From assembly GCA_965213545.1 (NCBI GenBank), contig CBDBZL010000001.1:248001-312000 (forward strand): 64,000 bases of DNA, written 5' to 3'. The DNA is from CBDBZL01 sp965213545. GTDB lineage: Bacteria; Pseudomonadota; Alphaproteobacteria; Sphingomonadales; Sphingomonadaceae. Within the stretch, counting starts at the first letter, position 1; every line of letters begins with the position of its first letter. The position numbers were made by a program, and so were the translations under genes. Shown here piece after piece: positions 1-8,448 of this stretch. The notes beneath the pieces are model-generated. The model made no database searches. It had not been told where the DNA came from and worked only from the letters and a program-made list of their open reading frames with translations.

Positions 1-244
1 CCGGGTTCATGTCGCCGGCAAACTGGACATAGCCGCCCAGTGGCAGCGCAGAGATGCGCCAGCGGGTGTCGCGGCTATCGGTCCAGCCGGCGAGCTCCTT
101 GCCGAAACCGATCGAGAAGGCATCCGCCTTAACCCCGAACATCCGGCCGGCAAGGTAGTGACCAAGTTCGTGGACGGTAACCAGCGGACCCAGCAGCAGC
201 AGGAAACCTGCAATCATCATCCACATCGGCACATCGGGAAGCAT
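1..244 (-). CDS. rseP: RIP site-2 protease RseP, N-terminal part (cut by window edge)
   Basis: Partial gene; only the first 81 codons lie in the window. RseP is an inner-membrane zinc metalloprotease (M50) that cuts anti-sigma factors and leftover signal peptides inside the membrane. An N-terminal hydrophobic segment carries the HELGH zinc-binding motif at about residues 24-28, followed by the LPLGGYVQ stretch typical of the family. The ATG directly abuts the dxr stop codon (TAA then ATG), so the gene is the distal member of the uppS-cdsA-dxr operon. The C-terminal half and PDZ domains are outside the window. Confidence 0.93.
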   Translation of the reverse strand, partial: MLPDVPMWMMIAGFLLLLGPLVTVHELGHYLAGRMFGVKADAFSIGFGKELAGWTDSRDTRWRISALPLGGYVQFAGDMNP

Positions 245-1399
245 TTAGACAAGCTCCAGCATGGCGGCGGCCCGCACGCGCGCCTCCCGGTCGATCTCGA
301 GCACATCCTCGAGCGAACCTGGCGGCGCGGGCGGCGCTTCATCGAGCAAATGCGCGACAATGTGCGAAATTTCGGTAAACGCGATTTTACCATCGAGAAA
401 AGCGGCCACCGCCACCTCGTTGGCGGCGTTGAGCACCGCAGGAGCCGCCCCGCCCGCCTCGGCGGCGTTGCGCGCCAGCCTGGTGGCGGGAAAGGCCTCT
501 TCGTCGGGCTCGAAGAAGGTGAGTTCGCCGAGCTTGGGCAGATCGAGCGGCGCGCACGGTCCGGCCATGCGCCCCGGCCAGGCAAGGCACGAGGCGATGG
601 GCACGCGCATGTCCGTCGGGCCGAGTTGCGCCAGCGTCGAGCCGTCGCGATACTCCACCATCGAGTGGATCACGCTTTGCGGATGGACGACGATGCGGAT
701 GCGATCGAGGCCGACCGGGAACAGGTGATGCGCCTCGATCAGCTCGAGTCCCTTGTTGAACATGGTCGCCGAATCGATGCTGATCTTGGCACCCATGCTC
801 CAGTTGGGGTGCTTGAGCGCTTGCTCGGGTCGCACGCCGGCAAGCTCCTCGCGGCTCCAGGTGCGCAACGGCCCCCCGCTCGCGGTGAGCGTGATGCTGG
901 CGACATCGTCCAGCTCATTGCCCGCAAGGCACTGGAAGATGGCGTTGTGCTCCGAATCAGTGGGCAGCAGCGCCGCACCGCTTGCTGCGACCGCCGACAT
1001 GAGGATCTTGCCCGCCGAGACCAGCGCCTCCTTGTTGGCCAGCGCCACGATCTTGCCTTGCTCAATCGCCGCCATCGTCGGCGCAAGCCCCGCACAGCCG
1101 ACGATAGCGGCCACGGTAAGGTCCGCCCCCAGCCGTGCCGCGTCGCACAACGCCTGGGCCCCGCCCGCCGGTTCGATGCCGCTTCCAGCCAATGCAGCGG
1201 CAAGTTCAGGCAGGCAGCTTTCGTCCCCCACCACCGCCATTTCAGCGTCGAACTCGCGCGCCAGAGCCGCAAGTTCGACCGCGCTGCAGTTGGCGGTAAG
1301 CGCGCGCACCTGCCACCGGTCGTGCTCGCGGCGGACCAGATCGAGCGTCGAGCTGCCGATCGAGCCGGTCGCGCCCAGGATGGTGATCGAACGGGTCAC
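245..1399 (-). CDS. dxr: 1-deoxy-D-xylulose-5-phosphate reductoisomerase
   Basis: Converts DXP to 2-C-methyl-D-erythritol 4-phosphate with NADPH, the first committed step of the MEP isoprenoid pathway. The 384-aa product has the usual family length. It begins with the dinucleotide-binding motif GATGSIGSSTLDLV and contains LPTDSEHNAIFQCL and SIDSATMFNKGLELIEA, which hold the metal- and substrate-binding residues. The chosen start is GTG at 1399, which overlaps the cdsA stop (GTGA). The reading frame stays open upstream, but that part is cdsA read in another frame. It sits between cdsA and rseP as in many alphaproteobacteria. Confidence 0.96.
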   Translation of the reverse strand: MTRSITILGATGSIGSSTLDLVRREHDRWQVRALTANCSAVELAALAREFDAEMAVVGDESCLPELAAALAGSGIEPAGGAQALCDAARLGADLTVAAIVGCAGLAPTMAAIEQGKIVALANKEALVSAGKILMSAVAASGAALLPTDSEHNAIFQCLAGNELDDVASITLTASGGPLRTWSREELAGVRPEQALKHPNWSMGAKISIDSATMFNKGLELIEAHHLFPVGLDRIRIVVHPQSVIHSMVEYRDGSTLAQLGPTDMRVPIASCLAWPGRMAGPCAPLDLPKLGELTFFEPDEEAFPATRLARNAAEAGGAAPAVLNAANEVAVAAFLDGKIAFTEISHIVAHLLDEAPPAPPGSLEDVLEIDREARVRAAAMLELV

Positions 1400-2211
1400 G
1401 TCGTGCTGCCGAACGGAAACGGCAGGAACAGGCTGACGAAGGCCACCGGAATAAGCCCGTCCACCCGGTCGAACACGCCGCCATGGCCGGGAATGAGCCC
1501 CGAGCTGTCCTTCATCCGCGCCTTGCGCTTGAGCCAGCTTTCGAAAAAGTCGCCCGCCTGCGCCACGACCGCGAGGAAGGCGGCGCTCAGTGTCACCATG
1601 ACCAGCCGGGGTGCGGTCCAGTACCCTTGGGAGGGCAGCAGATTGTCGAAGAGCAGCACGGTGACCAGGCTCCACGCCACCGCCACCAGCGCACCGCCCG
1701 CCAGGCCCGCCCAGGTCTTGGACGGGCTGATGCGCGGGGCAATCTTGGGACCGCCGATCGCGCGGCCGAAGAAATAAGCGCCGGTATCGGTGAAGATCAC
1801 CACCCCCACGATGGCGATGACCGACATGATGCCCAGTATATCCGCCATGCGTGCCCCGTCCGCCGCCCACATGCCCCGTGCTTCGCTCAGCAGAATACCT
1901 GCCTGCGCCATGTAGACCGCACCAAGGACCAGCGCCGGAAGACGCACATAGAGGCGCTGCGTCGCGCGCCAGATAAGGCGAACGAACTCGCCAAAGCACA
2001 CAAAACCGACGACCAGCACGAAGATCTGCCAGCTGACCGGGCTCGCCCACAGCGCGCCGCCGGCCAGCGCCAGCATGACCACCGCCGATGCCGCGCGCTT
2101 GGGCAGGTCGCCCGTGCGCACCGCCAGCGGAACCGGAACCACGCGGCGGGCATAGCGGCGGACCCGGTCGCGCTTGCGCTCGCGTTCGCGAACAGTATCA
2201 GCGTCCGCCAT
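1396..2211 (-). CDS. cdsA: Phosphatidate cytidylyltransferase (CDP-diglyceride synthase)
   Basis: Makes CDP-diacylglycerol from phosphatidate and CTP, the precursor used by PssA (also in this window). A 271-aa integral membrane protein with several hydrophobic segments. The C-terminal CdsA signature reads SWLKRKARMKDSSG followed by IPGHGGVFDRVDG. The ATG at 2211 was chosen; it overlaps the end of uppS by 14 nt, while an in-frame start ten codons upstream would overlap further. An Arg-rich cytoplasmic segment precedes the first membrane span. Part of the uppS-cdsA-dxr-rseP operon. Confidence 0.94.
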   Translation of the reverse strand: MADADTVRERERKRDRVRRYARRVVPVPLAVRTGDLPKRAASAVVMLALAGGALWASPVSWQIFVLVVGFVCFGEFVRLIWRATQRLYVRLPALVLGAVYMAQAGILLSEARGMWAADGARMADILGIMSVIAIVGVVIFTDTGAYFFGRAIGGPKIAPRISPSKTWAGLAGGALVAVAWSLVTVLLFDNLLPSQGYWTAPRLVMVTLSAAFLAVVAQAGDFFESWLKRKARMKDSSGLIPGHGGVFDRVDGLIPVAFVSLFLPFPFGSTT

Positions 2212-2971
2212 AGCGCCGCTCGCGTCCCTGATAGGCCTCAAGCGCCTCGATCAAATGTCCGGGCTCGAAGTCGGGCCACAACACGTCTGTGAACCACAAT
2301 TCGGCATAAGCCGCCTGCCACAGCAGGAAGTTCGACAGCCGCATTTCGCCGCTGGTACGCACCAGCAGATCGAGCGGCGGCAGATCAGCCGTGTCGAGCT
2401 GGGCGGTAATGGCCTCGGGCGTGATCTCACCGTGCACTGCCGCCCGTGCCGCCGCCCGCGCAATTTCGCCTTGTGACCCGTAATTGAGAGCCACCGCAAG
2501 GATCCTGCGCCCCTGGGCAGTGCGTTCGAGCGCATCATCGATCATGGCCACGATATCGGCCTCGAGCGCGCGATAGTCGCCGATGATCTTGAGCTTCACG
2601 CCATTGGCGATGAATTCAGGCAGGTCGCTGCGAATAAAGGTACGCATCAGGCTCATGAGGTGCGTGATTTCGTCCTGCGGGCGCTTCCAGTTCTCTGACG
2701 AGAAAGCGTAGAGCGTCAGGCAGTCGAGCCCCGTCGCGCCCAGTGCGCGGACAAGGTTGCGCAGCGCTTCTACCCCGCGCCGGTGTCCCATCGCCAGCGG
2801 CAGGTGACGCCGGCGGGCCCAGCGGCCATTGCCATCCATGATGATGGCCGCATGGCGCGCGCCATAGAACCCGGACGGCGCGTCTTGCTCGTCAGTCCCA
2901 TTAACCGCAGCGCGCGCGGGCGACTTCGCGGCCCGGGCCGACGCGCGCAACGAGGCAACGCCCGGGATCAC
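2198..2971 (-). CDS. uppS: Isoprenyl transferase (undecaprenyl diphosphate synthase)
   Basis: cis-Prenyltransferase that makes the C55 carrier lipid for peptidoglycan and other envelope polymers. Diagnostic motifs: IIMDGNGRWARRR (pyrophosphate-binding Asp), YAFSSENWKRP, and a C-terminal RTSGEMRLSNFLLWQ followed by WFTDVLWPDF. The protein is 257 aa, with a roughly 35-residue Ala/Arg-rich N-terminal extension before the conserved core. The GTG start at 2971 overlaps the frr stop as GTGA. The true start is uncertain because that extension is not conserved in the family. Confidence 0.94.
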   Translation of the reverse strand: MIPGVASLRASARAAKSPARAAVNGTDEQDAPSGFYGARHAAIIMDGNGRWARRRHLPLAMGHRRGVEALRNLVRALGATGLDCLTLYAFSSENWKRPQDEITHLMSLMRTFIRSDLPEFIANGVKLKIIGDYRALEADIVAMIDDALERTAQGRRILAVALNYGSQGEIARAAARAAVHGEITPEAITAQLDTADLPPLDLLVRTSGEMRLSNFLLWQAAYAELWFTDVLWPDFEPGHLIEALEAYQGRERRYGGR

Positions 2972-3525
2972 TGCTGGAGGATTTCCTTCTCCTTGGCCTG
3001 CGTCACCTTGTCGACCTCCTCGACATGGCTGTCGGTAAGCGTCTGGACCTCCTCCTCGAGCCGCTTCCTCTCGTCCTCGGAGATATCCTTCTTGCGCTCG
3101 TCCTCCTTGAGCATCTCCATCCCGTCGCGGCGCACGTTGCGGATGGCGACCTTGGCCTTCTCGGCATAGCTCGCAGCCAGCTTGGCGAGCTCGCGGCGGC
3201 GCTCCTCGGTCAGGTCGGGAAGCGGCAGGCGGATGGTCTGTCCATCATTCATGGGATTGAGCCCCAGATTGGACTTGGCGATGCCCTTCTCCACCGCGCC
3301 CACATTGGCCTTCTCCCACACCTGCACGCTCAGCATGCGTGGCTCGGGGGCGGAAACCGTGGCGACCTGGTTCAGCGGCATGAGCGAGCCGTAGACCTCC
3401 ACCTGGACCGGATCGAGCAGCGCGGTGTTCGCCCGCCCGGTCCTCAGCCCTGAAAGGTCCCCCTTGAGGCTGTCCACCGCCCCGGCCATCCGGCGTTCGA
3501 GATCGGTCTTGTCGTATTTAGCCAT
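2968..3525 (-). CDS. frr: Ribosome recycling factor
   Basis: Splits post-termination ribosomes together with EF-G. At 185 aa it is the standard size, beginning MAKYDKTDLERRM. It has the conserved LRTGRANTALLDPVQVEVYG region and the C-terminal helix with many Lys/Glu residues. It lies 3 nt downstream of pyrH and its stop overlaps the uppS start. The order pyrH-frr-uppS is conserved widely in bacteria. Confidence 0.97.
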   Translation of the reverse strand: MAKYDKTDLERRMAGAVDSLKGDLSGLRTGRANTALLDPVQVEVYGSLMPLNQVATVSAPEPRMLSVQVWEKANVGAVEKGIAKSNLGLNPMNDGQTIRLPLPDLTEERRRELAKLAASYAEKAKVAIRNVRRDGMEMLKEDERKKDISEDERKRLEEEVQTLTDSHVEEVDKVTQAKEKEILQQ

Positions 3526-3528
3526 TGG

Positions 3529-4248
3529 TCATTCGCCCCTTACGATCGTTTGTACGCCATCACCTGCCAGCACGCGTGCCACATTGCCCTGCTCGCGGAT
3601 CGAAAAAACCACGATGGGGATGGCGTTTTCGCGCGCCAGCGCCACGGCAGTGGCATCCATCACCTTGAGATCATCCGACAGCACCTGACTATAAGTGATT
3701 GTCCGATAATGGTTTGCTCCGCTGTGCTGCTTAGGGTCCCGGTCATACACGCCATCCACGCTGGTGCCCTTGAGAATGGCATTGCAGCTCATCTCGGCGG
3801 CCCGCAGGGCGGCGCCGGTATCGGTCGTGAAATAGGGGTTGCCGGTACCCGCGGCGAAGATGACCACCCGCCCCTTCTGCAAATGGCGCACCGCGCGGCG
3901 ACGGATATAGCTTTCGCATACCGCGGGCATGGGAATAGCCGATTGAACGCGCGTTTCGACACCCTGCCGCTCGAGCGCGTTCTGCATGGCCAGCGCGTTG
4001 ATCACCGTGGCCAGCATGCCCATGTTGTCGCCCGTTGCCCGGTCGAGCCCGCCGGCAGCGCCTGCGATACCGCGGAAGATGTTGCCCCCGCCGATCACCA
4101 GGCAAATCTCAAGCCCGGTATCCTTGGCCGCTTTCACCTCGCCAGCAAGCCGCGCAACGGTGACCGGGTCGATCCCGAAGGCGGCATCGCCCATCAGCAC
4201 CTCACCCGACAGCTTGAGCAGAATGCGCTTGAGATCGGGCAACAGCAT
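3529..4248 (-). CDS. pyrH: Uridylate kinase
   Basis: Phosphorylates UMP to UDP in pyrimidine nucleotide synthesis; a homohexameric cytoplasmic kinase of the amino-acid kinase fold. The 239-aa product has the N-terminal RILLKLSGEVLMG, the glycine loop VIGGGNIFRG, and the C-terminal AAGTGNPYFTTDTGAALRA segment that binds substrate. Coordinates run from the ATG at 4248 to the stop 3 nt before frr. It is downstream of tsf with a 243-nt gap that contains a strong hairpin. Confidence 0.97.
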   Translation of the reverse strand: MLLPDLKRILLKLSGEVLMGDAAFGIDPVTVARLAGEVKAAKDTGLEICLVIGGGNIFRGIAGAAGGLDRATGDNMGMLATVINALAMQNALERQGVETRVQSAIPMPAVCESYIRRRAVRHLQKGRVVIFAAGTGNPYFTTDTGAALRAAEMSCNAILKGTSVDGVYDRDPKQHSGANHYRTITYSQVLSDDLKVMDATAVALARENAIPIVVFSIREQGNVARVLAGDGVQTIVRGE

Positions 4249-4332
4249 TTATCGAAGGCACCTATCCCCGCGTGATTGCCGCGGCCTTATCCTGCCGCCC
4301 CGCCGGTGCCAAGGGGCGCGGCGCAGCCGGCT

Positions 4333-4367
4333 GGTAAGCGCCTGCCCTTTGCGGACAGGCACTTACC
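4333..4367 (-). promoter_or_regulatory. Hairpin in the tsf-pyrH gap
   Basis: The gap between tsf and pyrH holds an inverted repeat. GGTAAG at 4333-4338 pairs with CTTACC at 4362-4367, and the inner arms GCCTG and CAGGC pair after one mismatch. There is no T-run on either strand, so this is not a classical intrinsic terminator. It may be an attenuator, an mRNA processing or stability element, or a Rho-linked structure. Function is inferred only from its position. Confidence 0.45.
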
Positions 4368-4491
4368 GAACCGGTATGATACATTCCATGCCTGCCGGTG
4401 GCGAGTGCGCTGAGAGTCGGTAATGCGCTTCAGCCAAGCGCGCTCCGCTTCCGCCCTGAGCCTACCCGCTAGACTGAGCAGCGCGCCCGTG

Positions 4492-5418
4492 TCAGCCCTT
4501 GACCGCCGCGGCGACCTCGGCGGCGAAGTCGCTCTCTTCCTTCTCGATCCCCTCACCAAGTTGGTAACGGACATAATCGGTGATCGTGATCTCGGCGCCT
4601 GCATCCTTACCGGCCTTGGCCACTACGTCGGCAATCGGCGTCTTGTTATCGATGACGAACAACTGGCTCAGCAAGGCATTGTCCTTGGCGAATTTCTTGA
4701 CCGCCCCCTCGACCATCTTTTCCTGCACTTCGGCGGGCTTGCCGCTCTCGGCGGCCTTCTCGCGGGCGATACCGCGCTCGCGCTCGAGCAGTTCGGGATC
4801 GAGCCCGTCGGCATTGAGGGCCAGCGGGAAGGCAGCGGCAATGTGCATCGCCAGCTGGCGCCCGAGCGGCTCAAGCACGTCCGCTCCCGCCGTGCTTTCC
4901 AGCGCTACCAGAACGCCGATCTTGCCCAAGTTGGGGGCCAGCGCATTATGCACGTAAGGCACGACAACGCCGCGCTTTACCTCGACCGACTGCATCCGCC
5001 GGATCTGCTGATTCTCGCCGATCTTGGCGATAATCTCGACCAGCTTCTCACCCACGGTCGTGCCGCCGGGAAAAGCGGTTTGCTTGAGCGTCTCGACATC
5101 ATCGGCATCGAGTGTCAGCGCAATCTCGGTCACCTGGCGCACGAAGCCCTGGAACTGCTCGTTCTTAGCGACGAAATCGGTCTCGGAATTGACCTCCACC
5201 GCCACCCCGCGCGTCTGTGCGACGGCAACGCCGACCAGTCCCTCGGCTGCGGTCCGGCTCGACTTCTTCTGCGCGGCGGCAAGGCCCCTGGCGCGCAGCA
5301 GATCAACGGCGGTCTCGATCTCGCCCTTCGCCTCGGTCAGTGCCTTGGAGCAGTCCATCATGCCCGCTCCGGTGCGCTCGCGCAGGGTCTTTACGTCGGC
5401 TGCGGTAAAAGCTGCCAT
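4492..5418 (-). CDS. tsf: Translation elongation factor Ts
   Basis: Nucleotide exchange factor for EF-Tu. The 308-aa product starts MAAFTAADVKTLRERTGAGMMDCSKALTEA with the conserved N-terminal UBA-like module. The NSETDFVAKNEQF motif that contacts EF-Tu follows at about residues 77-89. It lies downstream of rpsB, the near-universal rpsB-tsf pair, with an 81-nt gap containing a long hairpin. Confidence 0.97.
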   Translation of the reverse strand: MAAFTAADVKTLRERTGAGMMDCSKALTEAKGEIETAVDLLRARGLAAAQKKSSRTAAEGLVGVAVAQTRGVAVEVNSETDFVAKNEQFQGFVRQVTEIALTLDADDVETLKQTAFPGGTTVGEKLVEIIAKIGENQQIRRMQSVEVKRGVVVPYVHNALAPNLGKIGVLVALESTAGADVLEPLGRQLAMHIAAAFPLALNADGLDPELLERERGIAREKAAESGKPAEVQEKMVEGAVKKFAKDNALLSQLFVIDNKTPIADVVAKAGKDAGAEITITDYVRYQLGEGIEKEESDFAAEVAAAVKG

Positions 5419-5440
5419 TTTTCTCGATCCTCTTGAAACA

Positions 5441-5472
5441 CGCGCCAGCCCGTGGCTCGACGGGCCGACGCG
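5441..5472 (-). promoter_or_regulatory. Long hairpin in the rpsB-tsf gap
   Basis: The 81-nt rpsB-tsf spacer contains two 13-nt arms (5441-5453 and 5460-5472) around a 6-nt loop. In the minus-strand RNA all 13 positions pair, counting two G-U pairs, and most are G-C. No U-run follows. Structures in this spacer in other bacteria adjust the S2 to EF-Ts ratio by attenuation or processing; that role here is inference. Confidence 0.6.
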
Positions 5473-5499
5473 CCATAGTCGCGCTATATGACAGGCAGC

Positions 5500-6291
5500 T
5501 TATGCCGCTGCCGGCTCAGCGTCGGTTTCCTGGGTGGCCGGTCCGGTCCCGCCCTCTTGCGGAGGCTGCTCCATCGATCCGATATCGACGCCTGCCTCGG
5601 CAATTTGCTCGCCCTGACCACGGGTTGCCGCCTGGCCCACCGCATCGCAGTACAGCCGCACCGCGCGCGCGGCATCGTCATTGCCCGGAACCGGGAACGC
5701 GATGCCCGCCGGATCGACATTGGTGTCGAGCACCGCCACCACCGGAATGCCGAGCACGCCCGCCTCCTTGATCGCGAGCTCTTCCTTGTTGGCGTCAATC
5801 ACGAACATGACATCGGGCGTGCCGCCCATGTCGCGAATGCCGCCGAGCGACAATTCCAGCTTGTCGCGCTCGCGGGTCAGCTGGAGCGTCTCCTTCTTGG
5901 TCAGCCCGGACATGTCCCCCGACAGCTGTTCCTCGAGCGTCTTCAACCGCTTGATCGACTGCGAGATCGTCTTCCAGTTGGTCAGCATTCCACCAAGCCA
6001 ACGATGATTGACGAAATGCTGGCCCGAGCGCCGCGCGGCTTCAGCGATGGGTTCCTGCGCCTGCCGCTTGGTGCCCACAAACAGCACCTTGCCGCCAGCG
6101 CGCACCGTATCCTGGATGAACTCCAGCGCCCGCGCCATCAGCGGCACGGTCTGCGACAGGTCGATGATGTGAACGCCGTTGCGCGCGCCGAAGATATACG
6201 GCTTCATGCGCGGGTTCCAGCGGTGCGTCTGGTGGCCGAAATGCGATCCGGCCTCGATCAATTGCTGCATGGTGACGGTGGGTACCGCCAT
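5500..6291 (-). CDS. rpsB: 30S ribosomal protein S2
   Basis: Small-subunit ribosomal protein S2. The 263-aa product starts MAVPTVTMQQLIEAGSHFGH and has HRWNPRMKPYIFGARNGVHI and HRWLGGMLTNWKTI, both hallmarks of S2. A Pro/Gly/Glu-rich tail of about 30 residues extends past the core, which is common in alphaproteobacteria. The ATG at 6291 was chosen over an open frame 45 codons upstream because of family length and the AAGGA ribosome binding site just before it. First gene of the minus-strand cluster; its promoter must lie in 6292-6700. Confidence 0.97.
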   Translation of the reverse strand: MAVPTVTMQQLIEAGSHFGHQTHRWNPRMKPYIFGARNGVHIIDLSQTVPLMARALEFIQDTVRAGGKVLFVGTKRQAQEPIAEAARRSGQHFVNHRWLGGMLTNWKTISQSIKRLKTLEEQLSGDMSGLTKKETLQLTRERDKLELSLGGIRDMGGTPDVMFVIDANKEELAIKEAGVLGIPVVAVLDTNVDPAGIAFPVPGNDDAARAVRLYCDAVGQAATRGQGEQIAEAGVDIGSMEQPPQEGGTGPATQETDAEPAAA

Positions 6292-6507
6292 AGAAAATTC
6301 CTTTCCGGTTGGTCCTCTGGAAGGCGGGAACCGCTCGGCCTGGCGAACAGGCTCACGGCACCGGGATGAGATGCCTTCCATGTGAATTTGCCCATGCCGC
6401 CGGTGACGTTGTCGCCACCGGCCCACTGGGCAGCCGCGCCCTTAGCCGGACCCAGCCGATTTATCCAGCCCTATTGCCCAGCGGCGGTTGGCCGTCTTCA
6501 ATATGGC

Positions 6508-6536
6508 TTGACGGACTAGAACATAACCAGAACAAT
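6508..6536 (+). promoter_or_regulatory. Possible sigma-70 promoter for the small membrane ORF
   Basis: TTGACG at 6508-6513 and AACAAT at 6531-6536 with a 17-nt spacer. The -35 box is close to consensus and the -10 is weak. It would start transcription about 30 nt before the ATG at 6572. The gap 6292-6571 should also contain the rpsB promoter on the other strand; no convincing one was seen there. Confidence 0.35.
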
Positions 6537-6571
6537 GGCTGTTGATAGCGGCCGTTCTGAAGGTGATTCTC

Positions 6572-6760
6572 ATGGCGATGATATTGTTCTTCAGCGTATT
6601 GGCAGCGCTTACCCTTGCCTGTCTGTCGATCATCCGCGCGTCGGTTCGCCGTGGCCTGGCCTATGTCATGGATGCGCGTGGCGACCCCGGGGAAAGGCGC
6701 AGCGTGAGTCCAGCCTTTAGTTCGCGATCCTTTCGCCGCGCTTGGCATTGCGCCGCTTGA
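6572..6760 (+). CDS. Possible small single-span membrane protein
   Basis: A 62-aa frame whose first half (MAMILFFSVLAALTLACLSI) is a plausible transmembrane helix, followed by an Arg-rich cytoplasmic-like tail. The ATG has AAGGTG about 8 nt upstream and a possible promoter at 6508-6536. The last 44 nt overlap the 3' end of pssA on the opposite strand, which makes it less certain. Not recognised as any family. It could be a chance frame; conservation in relatives would decide. Confidence 0.4.
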   Translation: MAMILFFSVLAALTLACLSIIRASVRRGLAYVMDARGDPGERRSVSPAFSSRSFRRAWHCAA

Positions 6761-7607
6761 ACTGGGCGAAGCGGATCGGGCCGAGCGGCATCAGGAAGAG
6801 ATAGATCAGCGATACGATCGCCAGCGTCCACCAGGGCTCTGTCAGCAAGGCTGCGAATACCAGTCCGGTCATCGCGATTGCGGGAAGGCGCAGCGGCGTG
6901 CGCGGTCGGATCGACTTCCAGCTCAATGTCGGCAGGTCCGAAATCATCAGCACCGCGATGATGACGGTCCACAACGCGATGAGGATCGGGGTGCGCAAAA
7001 GCTCCTCGCCTGTCGCCAGCCACAGATATATCGGCAGGAAGGCAAGGCCCGCGCCCACGGGGGCAGGCACGCCGGTAAGGAAGCCGGCCGCCTTGCGAAG
7101 TTGATCCTCGACATCGATCTGGGCGTTGAACCGCGCCAGTCGCAGGGCGCAACAAATGGCGAAGGCAAGCGCGGCGAACCAGCCGACCCGCGGCAGATCG
7201 TCGAGCGACCATAGGAACAACACCAGCGCCGGAGCCATGCCGAAGCTGAGCGAATCGGCCAAGCTGTCGAGCTCGGCACCAAAGCGCGACTGGGCGCGCA
7301 ACAGCCGCGCGATCCGTCCGTCGATCCCGTCGAGAAAGCCCGCCAGGATTATAGCGAAAACCGCGCGCTCGAAATCGCCCACGATGGCAAAACGAATGCC
7401 GGTCAGCCCCGCACATAAGGCCGCCGCGGTGATGGCGTTGGGAATCAGCGCGCGCAGGGAAAGGCCGCGGCCAGCCCGGCCTGCACGCACCAGTTCGTCG
7501 TCGCTGGCCTTGGGCCCCAGCCGGCGGCTCAGCGGCTCGTCGGGCTCATCGGCGTGGCGCGGTTGCCCATCGGCCCCATCGGCATGGCCCGAAGGCCCAT
7601 CGGTCAT
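6717..7607 (-). CDS. pssA: CDP-diacylglycerol-serine O-phosphatidyltransferase
   Basis: Makes phosphatidylserine from CDP-diacylglycerol and serine in the inner membrane. The CDP-alcohol phosphatidyltransferase motif reads DGIDGRIARLL, then G, D and D at the usual spacings (FGAELDSLAD). The 296-aa product has several membrane spans and a roughly 50-residue hydrophilic N-terminus. Its ATG overlaps the psd stop (ATGA), so the two genes of phosphatidylethanolamine synthesis are translationally coupled. Confidence 0.92.
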   Translation of the reverse strand: MTDGPSGHADGADGQPRHADEPDEPLSRRLGPKASDDELVRAGRAGRGLSLRALIPNAITAAALCAGLTGIRFAIVGDFERAVFAIILAGFLDGIDGRIARLLRAQSRFGAELDSLADSLSFGMAPALVLFLWSLDDLPRVGWFAALAFAICCALRLARFNAQIDVEDQLRKAAGFLTGVPAPVGAGLAFLPIYLWLATGEELLRTPILIALWTVIIAVLMISDLPTLSWKSIRPRTPLRLPAIAMTGLVFAALLTEPWWTLAIVSLIYLFLMPLGPIRFAQFKRRNAKRGERIAN

Positions 7608-8368
7608 TGACGCACGCCTTCCAGCACCGTTGCGCGGCCGATTTCCGCGATAATGGTTTCGCCGGCTATGGCTTTTTGCCCCGGAAGCACCAGCGGATCG
7701 GTCCCCGGCGGCAGGTAGATATCAACCCTGCTGCCAAACCTAATCAGACCAACGCGTTGGCCTGCGGCAAGTGCCTCGCCGGGTTTGACAAAGGTGACGA
7801 TCCGGCGCGCGACAAGCCCGGCGATTTGGGTGAAGCCGACCCTGGTACCGTCGGCCCGCTCGATCAGCATGTGCTGACGCTCGTTGTCCTCGCTCGCCTT
7901 GTCGAGCTCGGCATTGACGAAGGCGCCGGGGATATAGGCGATGCGCTGCACCGTGCCGCCGATAGGGGCGCGGTTGATATGGACGTCGAACACCGACATG
8001 AAGATTGAGACGCGCGTTACCGGCCCCTCGCCCAGCCCCCGGCCGCCAAGCCCTTCGCGCCCAGGCTCGTCGCTGCGCAACTCGGGTGGCGGCGGCACCT
8101 GCTCGATCAGCGAGACCATCCCGTCGGCAGGCGAGATGATCGCCGCCTCGCCCTGGGGCACCACCCGCTCGGGATCGCGGAAAAAGGCGAGGATGCCGCC
8201 CGCCAAAGCCAGCAGCGGCCAGCCGATGATCTCCCAGTCGAGCACCATCAGCACAACCAGCGCCACCGCCGCAGCGATCAGCGCGAACTTGCGCCCTTCA
8301 GGGTGGATCGCCGGCCAAGACCACCGCGCAACCCCGCGGCCCCTGTTGTCTTGCAACTCACCGGCCAT
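7604..8368 (-). CDS. psd: Phosphatidylserine decarboxylase
   Basis: Converts phosphatidylserine to phosphatidylethanolamine. The proenzyme cleaves itself to create a pyruvoyl cofactor; the cleavage Gly-Ser is visible in RFGSRVD near the C-terminus. Other family motifs are FRDPER, SPADGMV and MSVFDVHINRAP. At 254 aa with N-terminal hydrophobic spans it fits the short, PSD-A-like form typical of alphaproteobacteria. An unusual Gly/Pro-rich insert follows SPADG (about residues 90-115). Upstream of and overlapping pssA. Confidence 0.94.
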   Translation of the reverse strand: MAGELQDNRGRGVARWSWPAIHPEGRKFALIAAAVALVVLMVLDWEIIGWPLLALAGGILAFFRDPERVVPQGEAAIISPADGMVSLIEQVPPPPELRSDEPGREGLGGRGLGEGPVTRVSIFMSVFDVHINRAPIGGTVQRIAYIPGAFVNAELDKASEDNERQHMLIERADGTRVGFTQIAGLVARRIVTFVKPGEALAAGQRVGLIRFGSRVDIYLPPGTDPLVLPGQKAIAGETIIAEIGRATVLEGVRQ

Positions 8369-8448
8369 GCCCGTTACCTAGGGGCTCGCAGCGCGCTGGG
8401 CAAGCGGCGGGCTGTCGCCCAATGGTGGATTGCCGGGCGGCGGGAAGG

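Noticed and set aside
158..1777. A 539-codon plus-strand open frame
   Set aside because: It is antisense to dxr and cdsA, which carry full family motifs. Its product is His/Arg/Gln-rich as expected for a GC-rich shadow.
4287..4604. A 105-codon minus-strand frame between tsf and pyrH
   Set aside because: It overlaps the 3' end of tsf in another frame, has a low-complexity Arg/Ser product and no ribosome binding site.
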